DNA of 12,139 nucleotides. Origin: Pseudomonadota bacterium (GTDB lineage: Bacteria > Myxococcota > UBA9042 > PHBI01). Made by a program: the position numbers and the translations under genes. Below the pieces are notes generated by a model. That model was given only the letters and a program-made list of their open reading frames with translations, was not told the origin of the DNA and ran no database searches. Positions within the stretch are counted from its first letter, which is position 1. Each line of letters starts with the position of its first letter. This document shows positions 1 to 6,755 of this stretch, piece after piece. The stretch is from the NCBI GenBank assembly GCA_005788935.1, contig SYAK01000451.1, forward strand, positions 1 to 12,139, read 5' to 3'.

Positions 1-1263
1 ATCCCGGTGACGATCCTGTCGCGCTGCCAGCGCTTTGATTTCAAACGTATCCCGATGCCGATCATGGTGGGGCGGCTCAGCGAGATCCTCGAGGCCGAAG
101 GTGTGCGCATCGATCCGGCCGGCCTGCGCCTCGTCGCGCGCGAGAGCGAGGGCTCGATGCGCGACGCCCTGTCGCTGCTCGACCGCGTCATCAGCGCCTG
201 CGGGCAGGAGGCGACGCTCGAGGCCGTCTCGGCCGTGCTCGGCGTGGCCGACCGCGCGTGGCTCAACCGCCTGCTCGCGGCCGCCTTCGCGCGCGACGCC
301 CGAGCGGGCCTCCGGATCATCACCGAGGCCTTCGATTTTGGGGTTGATCTCCGCAAATTCACAGCTGATCTGGTTCATCACCTGCGCGATCTCGCGATGG
401 TGCAGGTCGCAGGCGACGACGCCCCGACCGAGCTGTCCCCCGACGAGCAGGGAGCGCTTGCGACGCTCGCATCACAGACCAGCCCCGAGGACGTCGCCCG
501 ACTCCTGCGGATGGCGGTCGAGACGGCCGAGCGGCTCGTTCAGGCGTCGTTCCCGCGGCTCGAGCTCGAGATGCTCGTCATCCGCATGTGCCGTCTGCAC
601 CCCGTGGCGCCGCTCGAGGGCCTGCTGCAGCGGCTCGCCGAGCTCGAGCGGCGGCTGACTCGCGGGGAGGGCGGAGGGCCGCTCCCAAAAGCTGAGGCCC
701 AGGCAAAGGACCTGGGCCCCGAGTGCCGCGGGCTGCGCGCTCTCCCGATCCAGGCGCCGCGGTCGCCGTCAGCCGCTGTCATCCAGACGGGCGCCGCGCT
801 GGCGGTACAGCTACCGCCCGAGCCGCGGCTCGCGGCGGCGGCCCCGGTCGCGCTTGATGCAGCGGCCTGGGAGGTGGCGGTTGACCGGTTGCGCGGCGCG
901 GCTCAGGCCGATCCGATCCTCGTCGGCATGCTCGACCACGTGGCGGTCGGCGGCGTCGACGGCGAGACCCTGACGCTCGAGGTCGCGGGCGAGGTCACCG
1001 AGCGTCGCCTCGCGAGCCGGGTTGACGAGCTGCCCAAGGTGCTCTCCGCGGTCCTGACGCCCCCGTTCCGGCAGGTCCAGGTGCGCCGGGTGCCCGTCGT
1101 CGAGGGGACCCCCCAGCAGCGACGGCTCGGCCGGGAGACCGCGCGCGCCGAGGCGATGCGCGCGGAGCTGGTCGGACACCCCCTCGTCGTGGCATTGCAG
1201 GATCACCTCGGCGGGGTGCCTGGGGCCGTGACGGTGACAGCGGAGCGAGGCGGCGACCGATGA
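1..1263 (+). CDS. dnaX: DNA polymerase III subunits gamma/tau (5' truncated by window edge)
   Basis: This is the C-terminal 420 residues of the clamp-loader ATPase that loads the sliding clamp onto DNA. The frame is open from base 1, so the N-terminal ATP-binding part lies outside. Visible residues 6-9 (LSRC) carry the SRC motif that provides the clamp-loader arginine finger, and residues 51-61 (GSMRDALSLLD) are the sensor-2 region with Arg54. The collar domain follows to about residue 202, and its end (FPRLELEML...CRLHP) matches the usual end of DnaX domain III. Next comes a short leucine-rich helix, a variable Ala/Pro-rich linker, and a tau-type C-terminal domain (about residues 287-415) that includes a HPLVVALQ segment. 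The family identity follows from the motifs and from the ybaB-recR neighbours. A probable programmed frameshift site at 664-718 would end a gamma product just after visible residue 230. The stop codon overlaps the start of ybaB (ATGA). Confidence 0.95.
   Translation: MPVTILSRCQRFDFKRIPMPIMVGRLSEILEAEGVRIDPAGLRLVARESEGSMRDALSLLDRVISACGQEATLEAVSAVLGVADRAWLNRLLAAAFARDARAGLRIITEAFDFGVDLRKFTADLVHHLRDLAMVQVAGDDAPTELSPDEQGALATLASQTSPEDVARLLRMAVETAERLVQASFPRLELEMLVIRMCRLHPVAPLEGLLQRLAELERRLTRGEGGGPLPKAEAQAKDLGPECRGLRALPIQAPRSPSAAVIQTGAALAVQLPPEPRLAAAAPVALDAAAWEVAVDRLRGAAQADPILVGMLDHVAVGGVDGETLTLEVAGEVTERRLASRVDELPKVLSAVLTPPFRQVQVRRVPVVEGTPQQRRLGRETARAEAMRAELVGHPLVVALQDHLGGVPGAVTVTAERGGDR
664..718 (+). 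promoter_or_regulatory. dnaX: Candidate programmed -1 ribosomal frameshift site in dnaX (gamma subunit production)
   Basis: Four elements occur in the order and spacing expected of bacterial -1 frameshifting. Purine-rich Shine-Dalgarno-like runs sit at 664-671 (GGGGAGGG) and 673-678 (GGAGGG). The slippery heptamer C CCA AAA at 684-690 has the form X XXY YYZ in the dnaX reading frame (codons CCA 685-687 and AAA 688-690). A spacer of 5 bases (691-695) follows. Then comes a perfect 8-bp stem, GGCCCAGG (696-703) with CCTGGGCC (711-718), around a 7-base loop. After a -1 slip the ribosome reads AGC (Ser, 690-692) and then UGA at 693-695, inside the spacer. E. coli dnaX has the same plan (A AAA AAG heptamer, upstream SD, downstream stem, early UGA) and makes gamma this way. 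The position, about 28 codons after the collar domain, fits a gamma/tau boundary. Function is inferred; efficiency cannot be judged from sequence. Confidence 0.72.
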
Positions 1264-1592
1264 ACTTTGACGAGTTGATGAAGAACGGGGCCTTCCAGGG
1301 TCTGCTCGGACAGGCCAAGGACATGCAGGCGCGGCTCGCCGAGTCGCAGGCGCGCGCCGCCCAGAAGCGGCTGACGGGCGAGGCGGGCGGCGGCCTCGTG
1401 CGGGTCACGGTGAACGGGGCGCAGCAGGTGCTCGGGGTCGCGATCGACCCAGTCGCCCTGACCGACGTCGAGATGCTGCAGGATCTCGTCGTTGCGGCGA
1501 CGAATGACGCGCTGCGGCGCGCCCGTGAGGCGATCGAGGGTGAGCTCGGGCCGCTCGCGTCGGTGCTGCGGCAGCTCGGCGTCGGGCGCTGA
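1260..1592 (+). CDS. ybaB: YbaB/EbfC family nucleoid-associated DNA-binding protein
   Basis: This 110-residue protein has the usual family length and pattern: a charged N-terminal helix (MNFDELMKN...LLGQAKDMQARLAESQ), a glycine-bearing turn (TGEAGGGLVRVTVNG), a beta-strand with the family's conserved 'V.I.P' segment (LGVAIDPVALTD), and a C-terminal helix (LVVAATNDALRRARE). Members of this family form dimers that bind DNA in the nucleoid. Their exact role is unsettled, although the link to recR suggests repair or recombination. The start ATG overlaps the dnaX stop (ATGA), with GAGG at 1247-1250 about 9 bases upstream, so translation is probably coupled. The gene lies between dnaX and recR, which is its conserved place in many bacteria and supports the call. 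Confidence 0.95.
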   Translation: MNFDELMKNGAFQGLLGQAKDMQARLAESQARAAQKRLTGEAGGGLVRVTVNGAQQVLGVAIDPVALTDVEMLQDLVVAATNDALRRAREAIEGELGPLASVLRQLGVGR

Positions 1593-1594
1593 GC

Positions 1595-1600
1595 GGAGGA
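1595..1600 (+). promoter_or_regulatory. Ribosome binding site fixing the recR start
   Basis: GGAGGA lies 8 bases before the ATG at 1609. It sets the recR start there and not at in-frame codons within the end of ybaB. Confidence 0.8.
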
Positions 1601-1608
1601 GTCGGGAC

Positions 1609-2232
1609 ATGACGACGGGCGGACAGCTGCCAGGGGCGCTCGAACGGCTCTCGACCCTCCTCGCGCGGCTGCCAGGTGTCGGCGCCCGCTCGGGTCTGCG
1701 CTGGAGCTTCCACATCCTCTCCGGGCCGCGGGCCTACGCCGAGGATCTCATCGCAGCGCTGCGCGCCGTCCTTGACGGGGTTCATTTCTGCGAGGACTGC
1801 CACCACCTGAGCGAGGCGCGGCTGTGCGCCGTCTGCGCCGACCCGTCGCGCGACGCCCGGACGTTGTGCGTCGTCGAGGGGGTCGTCGACGTGCTCGCCC
1901 TCGAGCGGGCACGCAGCTACGGCGGGCGCTATCACGTCCTGCACGGGGCGCTCGCGCCGATGAAGGGCGTCGGACCGCATCAGCTGCGGCTCGAGAACCT
2001 CGAGAGCCGCCTCGCCCGGGACGCAGTCGAAGAGGTGATCCTCGCGACTGGCGCCGACGTCGAGGGCGAGGCCACCGCGGTCTATCTGGCGCGGCGTCTC
2101 GGCGCCCTCGGGGTTCGGGTGACGCGCATCGCGACGGGCATCCCGATGGGTGGAGAGCTTGAATATCTTGACGATCACACCCTCAGCCGCGCCCTCGCCG
2201 GGCGGGTGATCGTGGCGCCAGGTCGCGGCTGA
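1609..2232 (+). CDS. recR: Recombination mediator protein RecR
   Basis: This 207-residue protein is close to the usual RecR length. RecR works with RecO, and in some bacteria RecF, to load RecA on gapped DNA. The N-terminal helix-hairpin-helix is at residues 20-37 (RLPGVGARSG...). The four-cysteine zinc module is C61, C64, C73, C76. The Toprim domain runs from about residue 84 (LCVVEGVVDVLALE), through the YHVLHG..APMKGVGP block (109-123), to ATGADVEGEATA (146-157) and the conserved C-terminal TRIATGIPMGGELEYLDD. The usual 'ATNP.VEGEATA' reads ATGADVEGEATA here, a small deviation in an otherwise well-conserved motif. The start is supported by GGAGGA upstream and by the start of the conserved region. 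It is the third gene of the dnaX-ybaB-recR unit, 16 bases after ybaB. Confidence 0.97.
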   Translation: MTTGGQLPGALERLSTLLARLPGVGARSGLRWSFHILSGPRAYAEDLIAALRAVLDGVHFCEDCHHLSEARLCAVCADPSRDARTLCVVEGVVDVLALERARSYGGRYHVLHGALAPMKGVGPHQLRLENLESRLARDAVEEVILATGADVEGEATAVYLARRLGALGVRVTRIATGIPMGGELEYLDDHTLSRALAGRVIVAPGRG

Positions 2233-2255
2233 ACGCCGCCATGCAGGCGGGCGTT
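2232..2255 (+). terminator. Possible terminator hairpin after recR
   Basis: AACGCC-GCC (2232-2240) pairs with GGC-GGGCGTT (2246-2255) around ATGCA, with one bulged G. It begins on the last base of the recR stop codon. No T-run follows, so this would be a GC-hairpin type end signal at best. Confidence 0.35.
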
Positions 2256-2443
2256 CGAGGCGCTCCCGCGGTCTCGGCGGCTTCGATGCGCGTCAGGGAT
2301 GCAAAGCGGCGGCGGTCGCGTTACACTCCCCCTTGCTCGGGGGTCGCGTCATGGGCGCGACGGCTCCGTGCGCCGTCCGAGTCGGCCTGAACCAGGCCAT
2401 CGGCGGCCCCGCACACGTCACCCGATCGACGGAGTCGAGACCC

Positions 2444-4219
2444 ATGACCAACGGAACCAGGGAGCCTGACGCGTCCGCGTTTCCCGAGGATGGGGACGCG
2501 CGTGCGGACGCCATCGAGGAGCGCATCGAGCGCCTCCGCCAGCTCAATGGCTGGGCGTCGGATACGCGTGTCCTGCCCGCCGCCGAGGTGCAGGCCGTCG
2601 CCGCGACCGAGGAGCCGGCACCGCCGCCCGTCACGACGAAGATGACGATCCGGTTCTCGCACGGCGCCGACGTGGGCCGCGTGGTGGAGGTCGACAAGGA
2701 CCACTTCGATATCGGCTCGGGCGAGATGGCCCGCCTCCGCGTCCTCGACCCAAGCCTCTCGGCCCGTCACTGCCGCATCTCGCGCGACGGCAACGCGTTC
2801 CGTGTGCGCGACCTCAACTCCCAGACGGGGACCTTCGTCAACGACGCTCGCATCCCCCTCTCGTCGGGCCTCGCCGACGGTGACGTGCTTCGCTGCGGCG
2901 CCGTGGCGTTCGCGATCACGGTCATCGACACCGCCGCGCCCGCGACTCCGCCCGCCCCGGAGATCGTGGAGTCGACCGTCGCCGCCGACCTCGGCGAGGC
3001 CGTCGCGCGCGCCGACGACGCGCCTTCCCAGTCGAGCGCCAAGGCGCGGGCGACCCTCAGCGAGGCGTCGATGGCGGGCAAGGCGCCGCCCTCCGACCCG
3101 CCTGTCGACGTGCCCGCCTCTCGCCACGCGCCCATCGCCTACCTGCTGTTTTTCAACGAGAACGGTGGCCAGGGACAGGTGTGCCTCCCAACCGACCAGA
3201 CCCTCTCGGTCGGCCGGAAGTCGGCCGCGGGCCTGCGCCTCGTCGATCATGGCATCTCGGGGGTGCACGCCGCCTTCGGTTGGGAGGACGGCCAGGTCGT
3301 CGTGCGCGACCTCGGCAGCACGAACGGCACGTGGGTGCACGGCGAGCGCATCGCCCACGCGGTGCTCGGCGATGACGACGTGGTCCGGCTCGGGCTTCTG
3401 CCGCTGCGCGTCCGCATCTTCGACGCCAACGCCGAGCCGCCCGTCGAGCCCGCCGACGCCTTCTCGGGCACGGCCCTGCCCGCTGAGCCAGGTGCCCCGT
3501 GGACCCTCGTCTACCGGGCCGCCGACGTGACGTCGCCCGAGACCCGGGTGCTCGCCGCGATGACGCTCTCGGGGCGCGACCCGTGCATCGTCGCTGGCTC
3601 GGGCCCGGTCGAGTTGCGGCTCGCTGGCCTGATGCCCGAACACCTGCAGTTCGATTGGTCCGACGCCGGGTTGACGCTCACCGTCGCCAACAGGGGTGCG
3701 GCTTGTACGCTGCATGGAGCGCCCTGCCGGAGCGCCGAACTGACGCCTGGCGACCGGATCGACGTGGGCGATGCGCTCGCGCTCGTCGCGGTCGCGGGTG
3801 CAGTCCGGGCGCTGCCGGTCGAGGGTGAGGCCCGCCGCTGGGCTGGACACCTGCGCCAGGCGGACGCGAGCCTCGAGCTGCTCTTCGTCGAGCCGGACGA
3901 CACGGACGGGCGCGTCGAGCTGGCGCTCTGGGGTGACGGCGCGATGACCCTCGACGTCCACCGTGCCGACGGGGAGAATGACCGGCTGGGTGGGCAGCTC
4001 GACTCTGGGCTGCGTCAGGCCCTCGTCGACAGCCTGATCTGCGCTGGCTTCCCGGTCGCCCGCGCAGGTCACGCCGTCCAGGCGGGCGGCCCCGAGCTCC
4101 ACGCCTTCCGGAACGACGAGCGAGTCACCGTTCCGCTGACGCGTGACCTCCTCGCGACACCGCAGTGGCACGCCGCCTACCGCCTGCTGCGGGCCGTCGT
4201 CGAGCTCTCGACCCCCTGA
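2444..4219 (+). CDS. Multi-FHA-domain protein of unknown partner
   Basis: This 591-residue protein has no signal peptide or membrane segment, so it is probably cytoplasmic. A short helical N-terminus precedes a first FHA domain (about 67-162) that keeps S106/H109 (SLSARH) and a 'LNSQTGTFVN' loop but lacks the usual Gly-Arg (IGSGEM instead). After a Pro/Ala-rich linker comes a classical FHA domain (about 231-327) with G257-R258, ISGVH (271-275) and GSTNGTWVHG (291-300), the phosphothreonine-binding signature. Residues 352-452 look like a third, degenerate FHA fold (MPEHLQF, LHGAPCRSAELTPGDRIDVGD) without binding residues. Residues 460-591 form an unassigned alpha/beta region. FHA domains bind phosphothreonine peptides, often from Ser/Thr kinases, but no kinase is visible here. 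The ATG at 2444 has GGAG at 2431-2434; upstream in-frame starts (2333, 2351) lack such a site. It converges with the lipoprotein gene, 16 bases away. Confidence 0.88.
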   Translation: MTNGTREPDASAFPEDGDARADAIEERIERLRQLNGWASDTRVLPAAEVQAVAATEEPAPPPVTTKMTIRFSHGADVGRVVEVDKDHFDIGSGEMARLRVLDPSLSARHCRISRDGNAFRVRDLNSQTGTFVNDARIPLSSGLADGDVLRCGAVAFAITVIDTAAPATPPAPEIVESTVAADLGEAVARADDAPSQSSAKARATLSEASMAGKAPPSDPPVDVPASRHAPIAYLLFFNENGGQGQVCLPTDQTLSVGRKSAAGLRLVDHGISGVHAAFGWEDGQVVVRDLGSTNGTWVHGERIAHAVLGDDDVVRLGLLPLRVRIFDANAEPPVEPADAFSGTALPAEPGAPWTLVYRAADVTSPETRVLAAMTLSGRDPCIVAGSGPVELRLAGLMPEHLQFDWSDAGLTLTVANRGAACTLHGAPCRSAELTPGDRIDVGDALALVAVAGAVRALPVEGEARRWAGHLRQADASLELLFVEPDDTDGRVELALWGDGAMTLDVHRADGENDRLGGQLDSGLRQALVDSLICAGFPVARAGHAVQAGGPELHAFRNDERVTVPLTRDLLATPQWHAAYRLLRAVVELSTP

Positions 4220-4235
4220 TCGCCGCGTTGCGCCT

Positions 4236-4688
4236 TCAGCGCCGCGCGGTCCGGGAGCGCGTCAGGACGACATGGCGTGAGACGACCACGACGTCCGAGG
4301 GGGCGTTCACGTCCGACTCGCGCTCGGCTGTCACTTGCACGTGCACGGCGTCGTTCGGCGTCGTCGCCTCGAGGCGTCCCTCGCGGCTGTCGCGGTCGTA
4401 GGCGAGGCGCCCAGCCCGCACCGGCGCACCGTCGGGTGGGGTCAGCCACACGACGAAGGTCCGCATGCGGCGGTCATGGCGCTCGGGTGGCGGCAGGTGC
4501 TCGAGCTCGACCTTGACCCGGTTCACGTCCTCGGCCTGAGGCGCGATCGTGATGAGGCCGTCGACGCCGATCGAGCGCTCGGTCCCCTCGACGACGTATT
4601 CGGCGCGCGTGGCGCAGGCCCCGAGGGCCATGGCGATAGCGACCGGGCTCAGGCGGCGGGTCACGGTGGTGCGCATGGACGAACGCAT
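4236..4688 (-). CDS. Small lipoprotein with RskA-C-like domain
   Basis: This 150-residue protein has a typical lipoprotein signal: basic N-terminus (MRSSMRTTVTRR), hydrophobic stretch, and lipobox L-G-A-C with the lipidated Cys at position 25. The mature part (about 31-141) is beta-rich, with the pattern VELEHLPPPE (60-69), FVVWLTPPDGAPVRAGRLAYD (78-98), a Leu/Thr segment, VHVQVTAE (115-122), and Pro-Ser-Asp-Val. This resembles the extracytoplasmic C-terminal domain of anti-sigma factor RskA (LxxLPP...YxLWLxxxGxPVxAG...VTxE). The likeness was judged by eye. No sigma factor or transmembrane anti-sigma partner is next to it, so a regulatory role is not claimed. The start was chosen at 4688 because GGAGG lies 7 bases upstream (4696-4700); a second Met at residue 5 is possible. 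Location is inferred to be the inner or outer membrane, facing the periplasm. Confidence 0.75.
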   Translation of the reverse strand: MRSSMRTTVTRRLSPVAIAMALGACATRAEYVVEGTERSIGVDGLITIAPQAEDVNRVKVELEHLPPPERHDRRMRTFVVWLTPPDGAPVRAGRLAYDRDSREGRLEATTPNDAVHVQVTAERESDVNAPSDVVVVSRHVVLTRSRTARR

Positions 4689-4853
4689 GGTCGAACCTCC
4701 GGGCGGGTGTGTCGCAGGCCCACGCTGCCGGGGGCGCGCGGCGGCGCGATCGTGTCGGACGACCGATCCGCCCGAACCGTACGCCTGTCCAGAAACATCT
4801 CGCCTGCGAGGCCGCTGCACCCCCACCGCACATCCACCGTCTGAGGTGCATGA

Positions 4854-4870
4854 ACTGACGAAACGTCAGT
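4854..4870 (-). terminator. Hairpin at the end of nei, possible terminator
   Basis: ACTGACG (4854-4860) and CGTCAGT (4864-4870) form a perfect 7-bp stem with a 3-base loop that includes the nei stop codon (4866-4868). On the minus strand TTC follows, with no long T-run. A nearly identical inverted repeat sits at 7973-7987. Confidence 0.45.
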
Positions 4871-5726
4871 GATCCGTCGTGGCCGCCTGGCACTGAGGGC
4901 ACCAGTAGGTCATGCGCGCCATCGGGCCTTGCAGGCGGCTGCGGATGGGCGTCGCGCAGACGAGGCACGGTCGGCCGGCGCGGCGGTAGACCCAGTGTCG
5001 GGGCAGGCCGCGCGGCGGCGTCAGGTGCGTCTGGCGCGCGAGCGGCGCGTGGCTGCAGGCCCGCGCGTCCGTCGTGATGCGCCAGCCGCCGCGCGCGGTG
5101 TTGTCGGCGAGCATGGCCGCGGCGAGGGCGTAGAGCTCACGCAGGGCGCGGTCCGGGAGCGCATCGCAAGGTCGCCACGGATCGACCCCGGCCATGAAGA
5201 GGACCTCGGACTTGTAGACATTGCCGATCCCGCTCGCGACCGACTGGGTGAGCAGCAGGTCCGCGATGGCGGAACTGGGGCCCCCCGCGGCTCGGGCCCG
5301 CGCCACGACGGCGTCGAGCTCGGGCTCGGCCGCGAGCAGATCTGGCCCGACCCGGGCGACCTGACCGGGCTGCTGCGCGGTGGCGCGGGTCAGCGCGACC
5401 TCCTTCGCGTCGAAGCAGACAAAGACGCGCGCCGCGGTCGCGAGGATGAGCCGCGCCCGGTCAGGGTGGCGATGCCAGGGCTCGCCGAGGGCGTAGCTGT
5501 GCCAGGTCCCTTTCATGCCGAGGTGGCTGCGGAGAACATGGACGTCTCGGCCCTCGCGCGCGAGCGTCAGCAGCAGGTGTTTGCCGACCGCTTCGCAGGC
5601 CGTCACCGTGAGGGTCCGGGCCTCAGGCCACGGGACACGGTCGACGTGCAGGGCGACGAGCGGTGCTCCGACGAGGTGGGGTGCGAGGGCGGCCCGAACC
5701 CGGTGGATGGTGTCGCCTTCAGGCAT
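4866..5726 (-). CDS. nei: Fpg/Nei family DNA glycosylase/AP lyase (endonuclease VIII type)
   Basis: This 286-residue enzyme excises oxidised bases from DNA and cuts the resulting abasic site in base-excision repair. It starts MPEGDTIHR: Pro2, the nucleophile once Met is removed, and Glu3 are the catalytic pair, and the PEGDT form is typical of Nei rather than Fpg (often PELPE). Lys49 (GKHLLL) is the conserved DNA-contacting lysine after the N-terminal beta-sandwich. The helix-two-turn-helix has the signature GIGNVYKSE (166-174). The C-terminal zinc finger has C254, C257, C276, C279, with the ARMTYWCPQCQ ending and its base-proximal Arg. All key residues are present, so it should be active. 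Substrate preference within the Nei group cannot be told from sequence. The start codon overlaps the end of the sirtuin gene by 8 bases and has no good ribosome site of its own, so translation is probably coupled. Confidence 0.93.
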   Translation of the reverse strand: MPEGDTIHRVRAALAPHLVGAPLVALHVDRVPWPEARTLTVTACEAVGKHLLLTLAREGRDVHVLRSHLGMKGTWHSYALGEPWHRHPDRARLILATAARVFVCFDAKEVALTRATAQQPGQVARVGPDLLAAEPELDAVVARARAAGGPSSAIADLLLTQSVASGIGNVYKSEVLFMAGVDPWRPCDALPDRALRELYALAAAMLADNTARGGWRITTDARACSHAPLARQTHLTPPRGLPRHWVYRRAGRPCLVCATPIRSRLQGPMARMTYWCPQCQAATTDH

Positions 5727-6555
5727 CGCGGCGCCCGAGCAAGGCCTCGCAGGCGGCGAGCGCCCCCATCGCGAGCGAGAGCGTGCCAGGGGGCCCCTCT
5801 GGTTCGCGGGGGTTGACGCGGATGAGCGTCGCCCCCGCGCGCCCCGACATCAGGCCTTCGCCTGTCAGACGCACGCTCGGGATGGCTGTACCCGCCCCGA
5901 ACTCGAGGATCACGAGGCGGGCGCTCCCGAGACGCGCAACCCATGCGTCGAAGCGGGCCTGCTGCGTCTCCGTGCGGGCTGCGTTCCAGCCGCAATCACC
6001 GAACATCAGGATGTTTGGGCGGGCGAGGCCGCCGCACGTTGGACAGCGGGGCAGGGGGGCGCGCGCGCGCATCGTGGCGAGGTCGACCGCGGGCGCCGCG
6101 GGAGCGATGCGGATGTCTGGGCCGCATGGAGTCATGCATTGCTGATAATAAATGCTTCCATGGCACTCGACGATGTGGTCCGGGTGGAAGCCAGCCTTCG
6201 CGAACTGACCGTCGACGTTCGACGTGAAGACGAAGCCCCCGTGCCGCAGGCCCGCCGCGAAGTCGCGCAGCATCGCGAAGCCTGCATGGGGCGTCGTCTC
6301 GGCGTAGAGGGCCTGTCTGTGGCCGTAGAAGCCCCAGCCAAGTGCGGGGTCGTCGTGGAAGGCGCGTGGGTTGGCGAGCTGCTGGAAGCCGAGGCCGAGC
6401 GCCTTGTAGGGCGGATAGGCCTTCCAGAAGCCATCGTGGCCGCGGAAGTCGGGGAGTCCGGAGTCGACCCCCATGCCAGCACCAGCCCCGATGAGGAGCG
6501 CATCGGCCTCGGCGAGGGCCGCGCGGGCGCGGACGAGGGTGTCGGTCGGGCTCAT
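5719..6555 (-). CDS. Sir2 family NAD-dependent protein deacylase
   Basis: This 278-residue sirtuin would use NAD+ to remove acyl groups from protein lysines. The NAD-binding motif is GAGAGMGVDSGLPDFRG (23-39). T111-S-N-V-D115 matches the TQNID motif with Ser for Gln, keeping the catalytic Asn and Asp. H132 (CHGS) is the expected general base. C140, C144, C171 and C174 make the zinc site, with RPNILMFGD (179-187) after it. EFGAGTAIPSVR (218-229) corresponds to the GTSLxVxP loop. The long insert FWKAYPPYKALG...ANPRAF with WGFYGHR after the first motif fits a bacterial branch different from CobB. The exact acyl specificity, and whether it might ADP-ribosylate, cannot be told. The start at 6555 has GGAGG 6 bases upstream; an open frame upstream of it overlaps the divergent gene region and is not used. 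It overlaps nei downstream. Confidence 0.9.
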   Translation of the reverse strand: MSPTDTLVRARAALAEADALLIGAGAGMGVDSGLPDFRGHDGFWKAYPPYKALGLGFQQLANPRAFHDDPALGWGFYGHRQALYAETTPHAGFAMLRDFAAGLRHGGFVFTSNVDGQFAKAGFHPDHIVECHGSIYYQQCMTPCGPDIRIAPAAPAVDLATMRARAPLPRCPTCGGLARPNILMFGDCGWNAARTETQQARFDAWVARLGSARLVILEFGAGTAIPSVRLTGEGLMSGRAGATLIRVNPREPEGPPGTLSLAMGALAACEALLGRRDA

Positions 6556-6694
6556 GATGGACCTCCGGGTGCTCGGGTGTGGGGTGCGCAACGGTCGCGG
6601 GTCAGAGGGACGCGTCCGCGCGCCGTTGTCGGACGGGTGCACAGGATGTTTTTTGTGGTGAGATTGGGGAGACAGGAAATGCCTGCGGCACGAT

Positions 6695-6711
6695 TCCCGC
6701 GAGACGCGGGG
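6695..6711 (+). other. Hairpin in the leader of the PLP-enzyme gene
   Basis: CCCGCG (6696-6701) and CGCGGG (6705-6710) form a perfect 6-bp stem with an AGA loop, extended by a T-G pair. It lies 45 bases before the start codon at 6756, in the 200-base divergent gap between the sirtuin and PLP-enzyme genes. Role unknown. No T-run follows. Confidence 0.3.
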
Positions 6712-6755
6712 GTGCGGGCATGGCAGGCTGAGGCGCATCGCGCAGGAGGTGCAGG

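Noticed and set aside
1492..1608. Longer recR beginning inside ybaB
   Set aside because: The extra 39 residues are Arg/Ser-rich and not family-like. The ATG at 1609 has a good ribosome site and directly precedes the conserved N-terminus.
2299..2343. Promoter upstream of the FHA gene (TACACT at 2322-2327) with a CCCCC/GGGGG hairpin
   Set aside because: The -10-like hexamer is acceptable but there is no matching -35 box, and a 5-bp stem is easily found by chance at this GC content.
2321..4171. A 616-codon open frame on the minus strand opposite the FHA gene
   Set aside because: It is very rich in Arg, Gly, Asp and Val with no domain pattern, and mirrors the codon bias of the well-supported plus-strand gene. 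It is a shadow of a GC-rich coding region.
4866..5816. A 315-codon plus-strand frame opposite nei
   Set aside because: The minus strand encodes a glycosylase with all catalytic and zinc residues. The plus frame has no recognisable motif.
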